Counted from the stretch's first letter, positions 20,749 to 32,832 are shown. The stretch: 64,000 bases of DNA from Prorocentrum cordatum (GCA_963575745.1 CAUYUJ010019275.1:1-64000), one strand, 5' to 3'. Notes: generated by a model not told the origin, from the sequence alone. Numbers and translations are program-made.

Positions 20749-22149
20749 TCAAAGGCACCACTGCGGTTCCGCCTCGGGCTCGACAAGGGGGGCGAGCAGC
20801 GACACGAGCTCGGCTTTGACGAGGTCGTGCTTGGCGAGCTGCTGGTTGTCCCAGTGGAACTCGGCGGGCTTGTTGCAAGGATGGGCTTCCACACGCATGA
20901 TACGATCCCACCCAATGGATAGCGTGGCACGCTCTCTGTCGGTGAACAGTCGGAGGTTCGGGTGGCGTTCGGCAATGATAGCACGTGCTCTCCGCAACAG
21001 AATCTCGCAGCGAATCTGGCGTGGCGACTTGTCGGGGCCCAAGTGGATGCGGCAGCGAGGGCTGCCGGGGACCTCGACAGTGAACTCCTTCCAGGTGCCA
21101 TCAGTGCGCAGGGCGCCAAGCACCTTGGCCACCATCCTGGACGCGACGGCAATGAGGCCCTTGAAGCGGATGTGAAACTTCTTGGTCGGCACAGGGCCGA
21201 CGGGGACCAGGTCGTAGAGGTCGTCGGCGAGGCCGAGGGAGGAGATCCAAGGGCGTAGTTCAGCTTCGACACAGGCAGTAGTAGTAGGGCGTTGGGCCAT
21301 GGCCACGACCAGTGAAGCATCCACCTCCCTGTCGAAACCCTTCGGCTGGGTGAGCGGAGCGCGCGGGCGCTGCTCGGCCAAGTGGAGCTCCTTCCTGACC
21401 GCCTCCATCTGGGCAAAGACGTCCTGCATCTGGGCCTCGACCTTGGACACGCGGCCGTCGGTCTCGTTGATCTGCGTCTGCTGGGCGTCGACCTGTGCCT
21501 GAAGACGACGCGTGGTGGTGTCGAGCTGGGGGCGGACAATCGAGAGGATCTTCTGGTCGAGGTCTGCGGGAGGCTGCGCCAGCTGGGCACGAAGCTGGTC
21601 CAGCAGGTCGATGGTTGGCTTGTTCTGCGCTTCAATATTCTGCTTGATGGTGTCCGTAAGGGACTTGCTGATGTCGATGGCGAGCTCTTCACGCATTCTG
21701 GCCAGCATGTCGGCGCAGCACTGCTTGATGTAGTCCTCCGAGGCGTCGTCGTCGTCGTCGAGGCGCGGGGGCATGTCGTCGCCCACGACAGTGGCAGCGA
21801 GAGAACCGTGAGGAGGAAGAGCACGACGCTTGTGAGCAGCGCAGCTGGCAGTGCGCGGAGGAGCGGAGCCCTTGCCTTTGCCCGCCTTGCTCTCCTGGGA
21901 CGGGAAGGTCGGCATGGACTCAAGCATCTCAGCCTGGGAGACGGAGAGTTCGCACTCGGCGGCGCCATCAGCCATCGGTGGTGGTCTGGACGGGACAGGG
22001 AAAGAGCAGGCGGGGGCCCAAGTCCCGCAGTAAAGGCCGAATAAGAGTGCCAGAGACAGGCGGACAGTGGATGCACGTGGCCTCAAAGCGGAACCTCCCT
22101 CGCGCTCTGAGGACGCCCCGAAAGACTCGCGGTCGTCGGGACGGTTCAT
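20749..22149 (-). CDS. LINE-A ORF1 (coiled-coil RNA-binding-type protein)
   Basis: Open from ATG 22149, three nt after the relict leader, to a stop at 20749, 466 residues. ATG 21975 (MADGAAECE) begins the protein-like part and may be the true start. It holds an acidic patch (LDDDDDASEDY), a long coiled coil rich in Gln/Asn/Leu heptads (about LDQKILSIVRPQLDTTTRRL onward), then a C-terminal domain with the RRM-like run KKFHIRFKGLIAVASRMVAK and GRTDG-like loops, followed by a conserved arginine-rich helix (LLRRARAIIAERHP). This coiled-coil plus RNA-binding layout is the usual LINE ORF1 role: trimer formation and binding of the element RNA. The frame is intact. ORF2 follows after 55 bp. Confidence 0.85.
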   Translation of the reverse strand: MNRPDDRESFGASSEREGGSALRPRASTVRLSLALLFGLYCGTWAPACSFPVPSRPPPMADGAAECELSVSQAEMLESMPTFPSQESKAGKGKGSAPPRTASCAAHKRRALPPHGSLAATVVGDDMPPRLDDDDDASEDYIKQCCADMLARMREELAIDISKSLTDTIKQNIEAQNKPTIDLLDQLRAQLAQPPADLDQKILSIVRPQLDTTTRRLQAQVDAQQTQINETDGRVSKVEAQMQDVFAQMEAVRKELHLAEQRPRAPLTQPKGFDREVDASLVVAMAQRPTTTACVEAELRPWISSLGLADDLYDLVPVGPVPTKKFHIRFKGLIAVASRMVAKVLGALRTDGTWKEFTVEVPGSPRCRIHLGPDKSPRQIRCEILLRRARAIIAERHPNLRLFTDRERATLSIGWDRIMRVEAHPCNKPAEFHWDNQQLAKHDLVKAELVSLLAPLVEPEAEPQWCL

Positions 22150-22152
22150 AGC

Positions 22153-22174
22153 CTTGAGCCACAATGGCTACGGA
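22153..22174 (-). other. Relict DinoSL at the 5' end of LINE-A
   Basis: Minus-strand match to the 22-nt leader with a single internal change (T to G at position 13) and T as the degenerate first base. It directly precedes ORF1. Confidence 0.93.
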
Positions 22175-22175
22175 G

Positions 22176-22322
22176 GAGTGGGGAGGAGGAGGAGGAGGAG
22201 GAGGAGGAGGAGGAGGAGGAGGAGGAGGAGGGGAAGGAGGAGGAGGAGGAGGAGGAAGAAGAAAAATAAGGAGGAGGAGGATGGGGAGGAGGAGGAGGAG
22301 GAGGAGGAGGAGGAGGAGGAAG
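22176..22322. repeat. (GGA)n microsatellite abutting the LINE-A leader
   Basis: GGA trinucleotides with AAG/GAT interruptions begin within 2-6 bp of the relict leader, so the array sits at the 5' junction of the element. Confidence 0.95.
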
Positions 22323-23700
22323 AAACATAAGAATACGACGTATAATAAGACTAATAATGATAACATTTGTAATCGTAATAAAAAACGAGGAGGAGGAATA
22401 ATAAGAAACATACTAATAATACGAAGTATAATGATAATAATAATACTAATGAACGCGACGACTGAATTTCACCTGACTCGGCCTCGACATTCCTGAACGC
22501 TCTGGGATAATTCGTCGTTGCCCTGGGCTGCATGATCCCGTCCGATCCGAGAGGGGTGCCCCGCTGGGCGACCGCGTCCTGGGAAACCTCTTGAAGGCCT
22601 CTTGTCGGCCGTGGTGCCGTCTTGCGTTCACGGAAGCCCAACATGGAGAGCACGCTAATATATGTTGAAAAAGCCAGGGGCATCCATAGCCTTCCTGCCT
22701 TTTCAGAACCTCTTGGGCGTCCTCCTGGGGCCCTCTGGAGCCGGGGGCGTCTTGGGGGCCTCTGGGGCCATCTTGAAGCAATGTTGAAACCTATTGGGCC
22801 TTTTCGAGGCCCTCATTGGGCCGTCTGGGGGCTCTCTTCGGTGCCTTTCGGGCCGTCTTGGACGGATCTTAGCTGTCTTGGGGCCAACCAGGATGGTCTC
22901 CGAGACGGCCCCAAGAGGGCCCAAACAGCCCCCAAGAGGGCCCAAGAATGGCCCAACAACAGTAACTTCGTCCTGGAAAACAACAACCGGCAGCAAACAA
23001 CAACCGCCAGCCCCCCCCCCGTTGGCTTCAATCGCTGAGTGGAAGCTGCAGCTGTCCACGAGGGATTATACAATATAATGCCCATTGTGAATCAACTCCT
23101 CTGGATGCATTTTTCCAAAAGTCTTCGGCTTCTTGGGGCCATCTTTGAGGTGCTCATGGGACATATTGGAACGACTTGCAAGCTTCTCAAGCTGTCCCGA
23201 AGCCATACAGGGTCGTCTTGGAGCGCCCGTGCGCCGTCTCAAGCCCTCTTGGAACATGTTTGGCCCCTCTTGAACCCTTGCCGTGTCGTGTGGGGGCTTC
23301 AAGTAAAAGCAACGCGACGAGCCCGTTGCGGGCCTGGCGACTCCGAAACTCGGGAGTCAAGGAATCGTCAGCAGTATTGAGGATGCTCACCATTGAGGGA
23401 CTCGAGGGGGCAGCAGCAGCAGCAGCAGCTGCGGCAGAATCAGCGGCGACAGCATGAGAAGGAGCAAGACATCGAGGAGGAGCAGAAAGAGCAGAGAAGA
23501 GTTGGGGGGTGAGCCCACCAGAGGCGCCCGAGGTGCCTCCAAGAGGCCCCAAGAGGCCCCAAGGAAGCCCGAATCAGACCACAAGAGGTCCCGAAGAGGC
23601 CCTAAAACCGTCTCCAAGCCGCTCCCCAGAGGCCTCTCAAACAAGCCATATGCAGCCACGATGAAGCCTCTGACCTGCAACCTAGACACGGTGGCGGAAT
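22323..23700. repeat. AT-rich segment, then degenerate GGGGGCCTCTTGG-word DNA
   Basis: 22323-22460 is AT-rich (AATAATAATAC words). 22640-23640 is made of degenerate repeats of GGCCTCTTGGGGGC and its complement CAAGAGGCCCC, the same word family as 47.9-53.2 kb. No credible gene. Confidence 0.6.
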
Positions 23701-23711
23701 CGACCAAATGC

Positions 23712-24560
23712 CATGATGTATGTATGTCTAAATATACACATACATGTATTGGTACAGTCATCGATGCATCAATACATCCACCCATCCATACATCAATACA
23801 TCTATACATACGTACATACACATACGCACATCCATACAGGCATACATACATACACAAACTCATACGTACATACATGCATGCGTCCAGGCATCCATATGTA
23901 TATGTGCACACGCATGCAGGCATACACGTATTCCATGCATCCATACATACAAGCATACATCCATACATACATTCACCTATCTACATGTGTACATGCATGC
24001 ATACACACATACATACACACATACCTGCATGTATGCATACGTGCACGCATGCATATATGCGTGCAGGCATTCGTGCATGCATTGATGCATGCATGCATGA
24101 CTGCATGCAGGCATGCATGCATGCATGTATGCATGCGGGCATGCATACATGCAGGCATCCAGAACTACGCAACCAAACATACACGCAGACAACCAGACAA
24201 CCAGACATACACATCTGCACAAATGCACACATGCGCACACACATGCATGCATACGCATATGCAAACATGCATGCATGCATACACGCATATATGCATACAG
24301 GCATACATGCATGCATGCGTACATGTCTCGATGCATGCAGACATACAGGCATGCATGCATACATGCACACACGCATGCATGCATGCACACACACGTACAT
24401 ACATACACGTATGCATACATTCATACACACATACATACATACACATACACATACAGACGCACAAACGTACATGCATACATGCATGCGAGCGTGCGTACGT
24501 ACACACATATGTCCAGACATTCATACACACATACATACATACATACAGACCTGCATGCAC
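23712..24560. repeat. CATA / CATGCATA satellite (~850 bp)
   Basis: Degenerate tetranucleotide array of CATA, CATG and CACA words with long CATGCATGCATG runs. It is open in nearly all six frames, which yields His/Thr/Tyr- and Cys/Met/Val-rich spurious proteins. Short (TA)n tracts follow at about 24565-24580, 24618-24634 and 24850-24870. Confidence 0.95.
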
Positions 24561-25150
24561 TCGTGTATATATATATATATACAGAGATACTCAGGTCGAA
24601 AGAGCTATACATAGGCATATATATATATATATACTCATATATGTATTTCACTATCAATATCACCAGGTATGAAATGTTGGTCGACGCACACATACATACA
24701 TACATATTTCGACAACTAGCTATACATAAGCCTGTGTTTTAGGTATACACATATATATTCACAATTGTACGTAGATTTGTATTCATGTATACGTGTATAC
24801 ATACAGCTACATCCACGTACATGTCAAGAGACAGAGGGATGTGTATATACATATATATATATATACGGAGATACAGGCGGTGTGCAGATTAGATATATAT
24901 ATACATAACTATCTACACATCTATTCGATTGAAAGATAGTGATATGTCTGTATATACATAAATACAGTTCGATACGCCGATCGCCGATCGCATCCATGAT
25001 CGGCGATCGCATACTTCGTCGCCGATCGCATCCATGATTACGAGTGTGCTCCCGCCTGGGGGCCTCTTGGGGGCCGTTCTGACGCCATCGGCCCTGTGCA
25101 GTCGGAATGCCCCCCCCAGGCAATGCCAGCGTGGGTCACCACTAAGGTTA
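24561..25150. other. AT-rich flank with palindromic GGCGATCGCATC words, no gene
   Basis: TA microsatellites, then 24975-25040 with three copies of CCGATCGCATCCATGATC-like words in alternating orientation. No open frame of interest. Confidence 0.6.
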
Positions 25151-25302
25151 GGTCGGGCATGTCCCCCTACAGAAGGATTTTGGACGAAAAATAAAAGATA
25201 CCTCAAACTAAGCCAAAAATGCACAAAAATGGTCAAACATCGTCCCCCAGACTATTTTTAAACTACTATTGAATATTTCTCGTGTAAAGGGACAGGCCCG
25301 AC
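25151..25302. mobile_element. MITE-like foldback element, GGTCGGGC family
   Basis: Terminal inverted repeats of about 28 bp: left GGTCGGGCATGTCCCCCTAC, right (reversed) GTCGGGCCTGTCCCTTTACA. It is flanked by TTA on both sides (25148-25150 and 25303-25305), a possible 3-bp target duplication. 152 bp, no coding capacity. Related copies at 42529-42688 and 56091-56246; degraded ones at about 41784, 42743 and 43250. Confidence 0.75.
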
Positions 25303-25305
25303 TTA

Positions 25306-25704
25306 AGCCTGAACCCTCCAAGTCCCCCTGCACTCCCAGGGACGAAAGGCACCGTCCAAAACCCCATCGATCCTCGACTTCCTCTCCTCCTCGATCCTCG
25401 ATCTCCACGAGGAGGTGGATGGTCACCACTCTACCCACCGGTCGGAAGAAGTGGGTGGGACCAAGGAAGCAGGGAGATGCTGAACAAAAACCAGGATCTG
25501 CGCCCGCCCCCCGAAGAGGAGGCAAGAGGGAAAGTCACTTGCGAAAGGAAGGCGCCTGAATGGACTTCAAGAAAAAGCGGTCTTCGACAGATTTTGAGCA
25601 GGGACCGACCGTCCCGGTATTGTTATAGTCATACCACGATTTCTTCTTAGAAGCCAAGGAGGTTCTAATAACAAAAAATACTCGAATGCGACCCTACCCC
25701 TAGT
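25306..25704. other. Non-coding spacer
   Basis: No gene recognised. The short plus-strand frame 25269-25559 overlaps the MITE end and lacks domain features. Confidence 0.5.
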
Positions 25705-26530
25705 TGCTATGCTATGCTATGCCATGCGATGCTGCGTTATGCTATGCTATGCTATGCTATGATATGCTGCGATATGCTACGCTATGCTACGCTATGCTAT
25801 GCCATGATCCTCTATACTATGCTATGCCATGCCATGCCATGCTGTGCTGTGCTATGCTACGTTATGCTATGCTATGCTATGCTATGCTATGCTGCGCTAT
25901 GCTACGCTATGCAATGCTATGCTATGGTATGCTCTGCTATGCTATGCTATGCTATGCTGCGCTGTGCTATGCTGTGCTGTGCTGTGCTGCGCTATGCTAT
26001 GCTATGCTATGCTATGTTATGCTTCGCTATGCTATGCTATGCTGGACTATGCAATGATATGCTGTGCTACGCTATGCTATGCTATGCTCTGCTATGCTAA
26101 AGCTCAGCGAAGCTTAGATGAAGGTACGCTAAGCTAAGATGAACCTGAGCTAATATTAAGCTAAGCTAAGCTATGCGATGATGTGCTATGCTATGCTATG
26201 CTATGCTGCGCTATGCTGTACTATGATTGGCCATGTTATGATATGCTATGCTATGCTAGTGCAGCGCTGCGCTATGCTAAGTTAAGCTAAGCTAATCTAA
26301 GCTAAGCTAACCCTCTAAGCAGAGCCTAGGTAAGGAATTCTACACATGCTATGAAATGCGATGCTGCGCTATGCTATGCTACGCTGTGCTATGCTGTGCT
26401 CTGCTATGCTAAAGCTCAGCGAAACTAAGATTAAGGTAAGCTAAGCTACGACAAAACTGAGGTAACATGAAGCTAAGCTAAGGTCAGATGAAATAAGCTA
26501 AGCTAAGATGAGATAAGCAACGCGAAGCTA
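25705..26530. repeat. Pentanucleotide satellite TATGC / AAGCT words
   Basis: Long run of GCTATGCTATGC with GC/AC variants, passing into AGCTAAGCTAAG (26100-26170, 26270-26310, 26430-26530). A short duplicated tag, CAGAGCCTAGGTA, follows at 26321 and again at about 26634. Confidence 0.92.
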
Positions 26531-26640
26531 AGGGAACGTCACTGGGGGAACCGCGGGGCGGATGCCGGGGGAACCGCCCGGGGCGGGCCCCACTGCCCGG
26601 CCCTTTAAGCCTCCGAGTAAGAACCCTTCTAGGCAGAGCC

Positions 26641-26766
26641 TAGGTAGGGAACAATGTTCTTAGAACATAAGCCCGACGTGATGAAGCAAGACAGACTCCG
26701 CCAGAAATGTTCCAAGAACATTTGGTGGGAACCACCAAAGGTTCCTAGAACATTGTTTGGTAGGGA
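26641..26766. mobile_element. Possible small foldback element around GAACAATGTTCT
   Basis: Left AGGGAACAATGTTCTTAGAA and right arm reversed AAACAATGTTCTAGGAAC, with an inner palindrome (ATGTTCCAAGAACAT). The arms are short and imperfect, so this is tentative. Confidence 0.4.
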
Positions 26767-28010
26767 TATAGGCACGCCAGGACGCTTCGCCACTGCTTGA
26801 CTCCCCCGGGCACGCGCTAACCTGGGTCAGCACAAAATCCGCATCGGCCAGGGTCCCATCGCGAAGCCCGGCTGGCCGCTCAGTAGCCCCCAAACCCGGA
26901 TCAGCGGAAGGCGGGAAAGTGCGACCGGCCCCAAGTGGGTCCCAAACCCAGGTCGGCCCGGGGGAATCGGCTGACCCTGAGATCTCATGACGCGTAAAAG
27001 CTGCAACATCGCGACCAGAGCCCTGGACCCCATCTTTCTGCGCCACTCCTCGAACTGGAGCGATCTGCCCAGCTCCCCCGGGGGGCTGGCATGATTCGAA
27101 AACGCCCGACCCGAAAACTTGCGACGCGCCAGGATCTCAGAGGACCCCCGCGGGCCCCGTCCGCCAGGCCCTCCCTGCAGGACCCTGCAGGATCCTGCAG
27201 GAGCCTGCGCCCACGCCCAGGTCAGTGCAGCCCTGGCCCTGCAGGATCCTGCAAGATCGGGCGCTCTGACTCTGACCGACCCCCGTTTGCATTCACCCCC
27301 GGCTCTCGGGGGCGTCGAGGAGGGGGGGGGGTCCAAGAGGGGGGGGGGGGCGGCATGTGCGTGGCCCAAGGCGGAGGGAGGGGGGGGGGGGGGCCGGGAC
27401 GTAATGAGGCAAAGAGTGGCGCCGTGAAATCTCAGGACATGACCTGGCCCCCGCCATGGTGTCCCCCCCCCTGGTCCTCCCCCCCCTCTCTTTTTGGACG
27501 CCCAAAACGGGTACGGAAAGAATGGGCACAATGCCCAACAGCAAATGTTGTCTCAAACCAACAGCGGCCGCTGTTGGGCAAGCGACCTTCTGTCTCGAAT
27601 GGACACACGCCGCGGCGGCGCGGACAGCGAGTCCCGTTCAAAATGAACAGGACCGGCTGTTGAGCGCTGTACCATCTCGTTCGTGCAAGCTCCATACAGG
27701 CCGTGCAGGCTGTGCATATGATCCCACACAGGCCGTGCAGGCTCTGTATAGGATCCCGTGCAGGCCGTGCAGGCTCTGTATAGGATCCCATACAGGGCGA
27801 GTAGGCCTTGTATACGATCCCACACAGGCCGTGCAGACCCCTTGGCCGCCCCCGAGTCTCTGGAGTCCCGACTGTGGGGGGGGGCGGCGGCCCGGCCTGC
27901 TCGGCGGAGGGCGGCACGCCGAGCACCGCGTAGAGGTCCCCTCGGGCGACGGAGCGGCGCCCAGAGGTGCAGGATCGACAGACGAGGGGGCCATGGAGGA
28001 TCGAAGGCCG
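26767..28010. other. GC-rich non-coding DNA with dispersed and 32-bp tandem repeats
   Basis: 27300-27500 is a copy of a dispersed repeat shared with 47740-47870 and in part with 53250-53310 (GACGTAATG … GGCGCCGTGAAATC; GGCCCCCGCCATGG). No gene supported. The long frames here on both strands are mutual shadows without domains. Confidence 0.55.
27690..27838. repeat. 32-bp tandem repeat, ~4.5 copies
   Basis: Unit contains GATCCC, GCAGGCCGTGCAGGC and TCTGTATA. GATCCC starts at 27720, 27752, 27784 and 27816, exactly 32 bp apart. Confidence 0.9.
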
Positions 28011-28070
28011 AGGAGGAGGAGGAGGAGGAGGAGGAGGAGGAGGAGGAGGAGGAGGAGGAGAAGGTGGAGA
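28011..28070. repeat. (GGA)n microsatellite
   Basis: Twenty or so GGA units. Confidence 0.95.
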
Positions 28071-28456
28071 TGGGCGAGGAGGGCCGGGGAGGAGGCTCGG
28101 CTCGAGGCGGCGTCGGGATCGTCGAGGCCGCCGCCGCCGCCACGGCGACCTCTGCGCCCTCTGCGCCCTCGACGGCCCCCGCGGCGACGACGACCACGAC
28201 GACGCCCTCTGCGCCGACGGCCGCGGCGACCTGCGGCGACGGCCTCCACGTGCCGTGGCGGCGGCGACGGCCACGACGGCCCTCGCGGGCCGCACGCCCC
28301 AGGCCGCCCCGCGGGCGCCTCGGAGGCCTGCTGCGCCAGAGGCGCGCCCGCCGCGTGCTCGGCTCCCGGGAGCCCCCTCGCCGTGCCCCGGGGCCGTCAA
28401 GAACAGCGACCCTGGAGGAAGAGCAGGCTTCGGGGAGAGGGTGGGAACTTCGGCCT

Positions 28457-28575
28457 CCTCCTCCTTCTCCTCCTACTCCTCCTCCTCCTCCTCCTCCTCC
28501 TCCTCCCTCTCCTTCTCGGGGGCCTCCTCCTCCTCCTCCTCCTCCTCCTCCTCCTCGGAGGAGGAAGAGCAGGCT
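28457..28575. repeat. (TCC)n array ending in inverted GGA, hairpin-forming
   Basis: TCC runs at 28457-28507 and 28525-28556 followed by GGAGGAGGAAGAG, so the end can fold back. GCAGGCTTCGGGGA occurs on both sides (28424 and 28570). Confidence 0.9.
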
Positions 28576-30776
28576 TCGGGGACCCCTCGCGGAGAAAAAG
28601 AATCAGGGCACCGCGCGTCTGGGGCGGCGTCCGCTGCGCACGCCTGTCCTTCCGGAGGGCCCCCGCGCGGGCGTGGGGCCTGCCATCCTCGGCAGCAGGG
28701 GGGCTTCGGCATCCTGCCGCTGCCCAGCCTCGCGCAGCCCGGGCCGAGGCCTGTCGAGCCGCGGAGATCCCCTCCAGGTGAGGAGGATGAGGCGTCTCGA
28801 CCTGTCGTGACCGCGGCGCGCCGTGCCCCTCCCGTCGAGCCTTCGTCGTCCAGCGGCCAGCCATGGCCGATCGCCCTCGACCGACCACGAAGACTTCAAA
28901 AGTGATCCAACGACGCCACGGACGCTTGACCGATCGCGACCCGTGGCGCTTCCGTTGTGGACCTCTCCCACGGCTCCTGCTCTCCCTGGGAGTCCTCTAA
29001 GGTGGCAAGGATTGCAGCAGCTAGTCGCATCGACGCCGAAGGCCAAGTCCGTCGTGGATCAGGGATTGGAGGTGAAGGAGGTCTAGAGGGCGAGGCTCTG
29101 CTCATTTCTGATCGCTGCTGAGGCCAGGAGCCGACGTTGCCAAATCGAGGACGGTTCGCCCAAGTTCCAGAAGCCACAACTACGGCCCGGATTCGGCAGT
29201 TTCGGAACGTATTAAGACAGGAAGCACGGACCACCCTCACCCCAACGGGCTCGCTTGAATCAAACATGTTGAATGGGCAAGAACGGACACTGCCGAAATC
29301 TCACCAGAGTCCCCACGCACGTCGAGGCTGTTAGTGTCTGCCGAAGTGTCCCTATGCGTAGAGCGAACATAAGAGATCACACCTATCGTCCATCGAGCAC
29401 TTCTTTACTGGCGCATCAACGCAATGCAGCATCTCAACGACGTGCAGTCCTTCAGAGCTACAGTAAGATACCCTCGCGCAGTAGCTGAACGCCACGATGC
29501 GCAGCAGGAAGGCCATGACGGAGTATCAAAGCAGACCTCGGCAGAGAGAGAGCACATCGTCGTTCACCAACGGCTCAACTGAGCAGACTAGCCACATCCT
29601 CCAACACGCTTCATCACCCACACACCGTTTACAATAACACTACCCCGCTGCATCATTCAACCACTCGTCTCTGCCTCCTGCTCCTCCGGGGACCAGCAGC
29701 CGGCAGCGAAAAAACTAATATTGACATGTAGCTGCCAGCGTCAGCCACGTGGCACAAAACCCGTATGGCGAGCGTGAACCACACTGAATAGCGTAAGCCT
29801 TTGGAACTCCCATGGCGAACCTCTCGGCCGTTCATGAGGCCGATCGCCAACCATCCGCCAATCGGCGGCACAAAACTGGGAGCCGCAATGGCTGCAGGAG
29901 GTTCGCGCACATGTCCCCGCAGTGCATGTGGTCACCGTGAGCTCGGGTTCACGACCTTCCACCTGCCCTCATCTTGTCTCATGGGAATTATCTGCTGACA
30001 AGGACTCCGAGCATCGCGAGCAAACCTTACTGCCTAGAGGAAAGCACAACCATAACGACATGGTTGCGCATGGAGCGTAACTACGAATACCCAACAAGCG
30101 TCACAGCAGTGCTTGGCAGCCGCCAGGCACAAGCAAACGGTCCCGAGAAGCATGGCGTCGATCCTGCTGGTGAACTTGCTGGCTACGTCCTTGTGGAACA
30201 TGATTCCAGCGCGGTCCGCTGATGCCAGACCGTACTCACCTCAGAAACACAAACACAAGCGCCACTCATGACACTCAAGAAACGACTCTTCTGCCAGTGT
30301 CAATCTTTGACGACCCACCGATTCTACAATCCATGCCAACAATCTCACGCAACACATCTGAAAACTCCATCCGTATACCACACTTTGCCTGGCCTCACGA
30401 TGGGGTGGACAACCGACAGATCCGCTTGGGAACTTGGGCAAAGCCAGAGACGCGAGTAACAACCAATCCACCTAATCTCCAGAACGCGCGAGCCAAATCT
30501 GCCTTCACGTCAACTCTCACTCTCCATCCGTTCCACCCTCTCTGCCGATCCCGCCCGTCCCACGCTCGTCAACAACTTCCAATGTTTTGACACCGCACCT
30601 GTCCATGTCAATCACCCAATCCGTGAATCATATCCACCCTGCCCGTTGCCAATGAACGAACATCGCGCAACCAATCCGAGACCCGAGACTCCGCCCCGTC
30701 CTCGTTCTCATTGTCCTCATTGTCCTCGTCGTCCTCCTCGTCCTCACCCCTTTCTTCCTGATCGTCCCTGCTGGCT
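28576..30776. other. Intergenic, nothing recognised
   Basis: Mixed-composition sequence without repeats of note. Open frames are short and lack domains. This is the least repetitive stretch of the right half, and an undetected intron-rich gene cannot be excluded. Confidence 0.4.
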
Positions 30777-30839
30777 CCTCCTCCTCCTCCTCCTCTTCTT
30801 CTTCCTCCACCTCCTCCTCCTCCTCCTCCTCCTCTTCTT

Positions 30840-30870
<31 letters not shown>

Positions 30871-31064
30871 CTCCTCATCCTCCTCCTCCTCCTCCTCCCC
30901 CGCCTTCTCCCCCTGCTCGCCTTCCTCATGGTTGCCGCCTCCTCCACGCCTTCCTCCTCATCGTTCCTTGTCATCGTGCTTCTCGTCCGCCTCCTCCTCC
31001 TCCTCCTCCTCATCATCATCACCATCACCATCGGCATCACCATCACCATCACCATCACCATCAC

Positions 31065-31114
<50 letters not shown>

Positions 31115-31303
31115 CCACCACCAACATCATCAACATCATCATCCTCAACATCCTCATCAGTAGCATCAGCATCGTCATCATCATCAGCATCATCATCGTC
31201 AGCATCAGCATCAGCATCAGCATGATCATCAGCATCATCATCAGCCTCATCACCATCACCATCATCAGCATCATCATCATCAGCATCATCATCATCGTCA
31301 TCG

Positions 31304-31336
<33 letters not shown>

Positions 31337-31736
31337 CCATCACCATCACCATCATCATCATCATCCGCATCATCCGCATCATCCTCATCATCATCAGCAT
31401 CGTCAGCATCAGCATCATCATCAGCATCAGCATCAGCAGCATCAACAGCATCATCATCGTCATCGCCATCGTCAGCATCATCATCATCAGCAGCATCAAC
31501 TTCACCATCACCATCGTCATCATCGTCATCATCATCGTCATCATCAGCATCAGCATCAGCATCAGCATCAGCATCAGCATCGGTATCACCATCAACATCA
31601 GCATCAGCGTCATCGTCATCGCCATCGTCATCATCATCATCATCATCATCATCATCAGCATCATCATTAGCATCAGCATCAGCATCAGCATCAGCATCAG
31701 CATCAGCATCAGCATAATCATCAGCATCAGCATCAG

Positions 31737-31815
<79 letters not shown>

Positions 31816-32093
31816 GCACACCTCTTACTCGCCCACTCCCCACGGATCCTCCACGTCCTCCTCCTCCTCCTCGTCCTACTCCTCTTCCTCCTCCTGCTCC
31901 TCCTTCTCCTCTGCCTCCTCCTCCTCCTCCTCCTCGTCCTCCTCCTCCTCCTCCTCCCCCTCCTCCTCCCCCTCCTCCTCCTCCCCCGCCCTCCTCCTGC
32001 TCCTGCTCCTGCTCCCTCCTCCTTCTCCTCCTCCTCCTCCTCCTGCTCCTGCTCCTGCTCCCCCCCCCTCCCCCTCCTCCCTCCCCCTCCTCC
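30777..32093. repeat. Compound microsatellite: (TCC)n - (TCA)n ~800 bp - (TCC)n
   Basis: TCC units at 30777-30960 and 31852-32093 flank about 31008-31815 of TCA/CAT units with GCA and GTC variants. The whole 1.3 kb is open in most frames, giving poly-Ser, poly-Ile, poly-Met and poly-Asp peptides that I do not treat as genes. Confidence 0.97.
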
Positions 32094-32403
32094 CTCTCGG
32101 CGGCGAGGCCCCCCGAGCCCTCCTGCTTTTTTCTGGGCGCGCCAGCTGCAGGCGGAAGGGAGCCCTTCGCCCCCATTCCCAGCGCGGTCGCCCGCGGGGG
32201 GCAACGTCAAAGGGGATCGTATCATAACAGATGGCGCTGCCGGGGATCGAAACTCCTCCGTCCGCTCCGCACACGTGAATGCCTCTACTGCTCTGCTGTA
32301 GCCCACACCTTAGCATCGTTGAATTGGAAGAGAACCGCCCAAAAGATCGACACATCTCAGGGGCGGTAGCAACGCACGGGAGCCTCCCATGCCATCTCGT
32401 CGG

Positions 32404-32540
32404 CTCTTGCGAATCGACGCCAGTCGACGCCGAGTCGACACTACATCGACGCTATATCGACGCCAGTCGGCGCTAAATCGGCGCTACCTCCTCGACTCCT
32501 AGACGCGAATCGACGCTGATCGACGCTGAAGACGGCATTG
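32404..32540. repeat. Degenerate ~10-bp repeat, TCGACGC words
   Basis: ATCGACGCC, GTCGACGCC, ATCGACGCT and ATCGGCGCT recur about a dozen times. Confidence 0.75.
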
Positions 32541-32691
32541 ACAAGGTATACCAGCCTCGCGTGATTGGCTACCGAACTCAGGGGCGCGAGGGAAAGTGCG
32601 CTGGAATCGGCGGCACATCGCCGAGAGATCGGCGACAGGCCCCCGATGGCGCAACCGCGCGACCCTGGCCCGCGTGGGCCAGCAGGCCCCT

Positions 32692-32705
32692 ACGGTGAGG
32701 GCGTT
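32692..32705. repeat. 14-bp direct repeat (3' copy, after the LINE-B A-tract)
   Basis: ACGGTGAGGGCGTT on the plus strand, merging into the T11 run, i.e. the poly(A) side of LINE-B. Confidence 0.9.
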
Positions 32706-32832
32706 TTTTTTTTTGTTCCTATCACCCTGGGGCTTGTCATGCACAACCACATTCGATTGCCGACTTACGGCCCCGCAAACAGCGCTTGCACGGGCCCGCA
32801 GCCGACCAGGCCCAGACCCAGAAGCGCGACCG

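Larger units (their letters stand above)
16397..22174 (-). mobile_element. LINE-A: leader-bearing non-LTR retrotransposon, inactivated
   Basis: Whole element in sense order: relict DinoSL (22174-22153), ORF1 (22149-20749), a 55-bp gap, ORF2 with APE endonuclease and reverse transcriptase (20693-16397). About 5.8 kb. It is close to full length because the leader, i.e. the mRNA 5' end, is present. It carries no RNase H. It is inactivated by a frameshift at a G6 run (about 18961-18966) and by a Gly in place of the first Asp of the RT active-site pair. A (GGA)n array abuts the leader. Confidence 0.9.

Noticed and set aside
23454-24742. Several His/Thr/Tyr-rich frames, 200-386 codons
   Set aside because: They follow the CATA/CATGCATA satellite; composition is dictated by the repeat in every frame.
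27456-28905. Long plus and minus frames of 300-440 codons
   Set aside because: Pro/Arg/Gly-rich shadows of GC-rich and (GGA)n DNA, overlapping in all frames, without domains.
30646-32306. Open frames over 500 codons on both strands and a poly-Asp frame
   Set aside because: They are products of the TCC/TCA microsatellite, open in most frames, with no start context, leader or domain.
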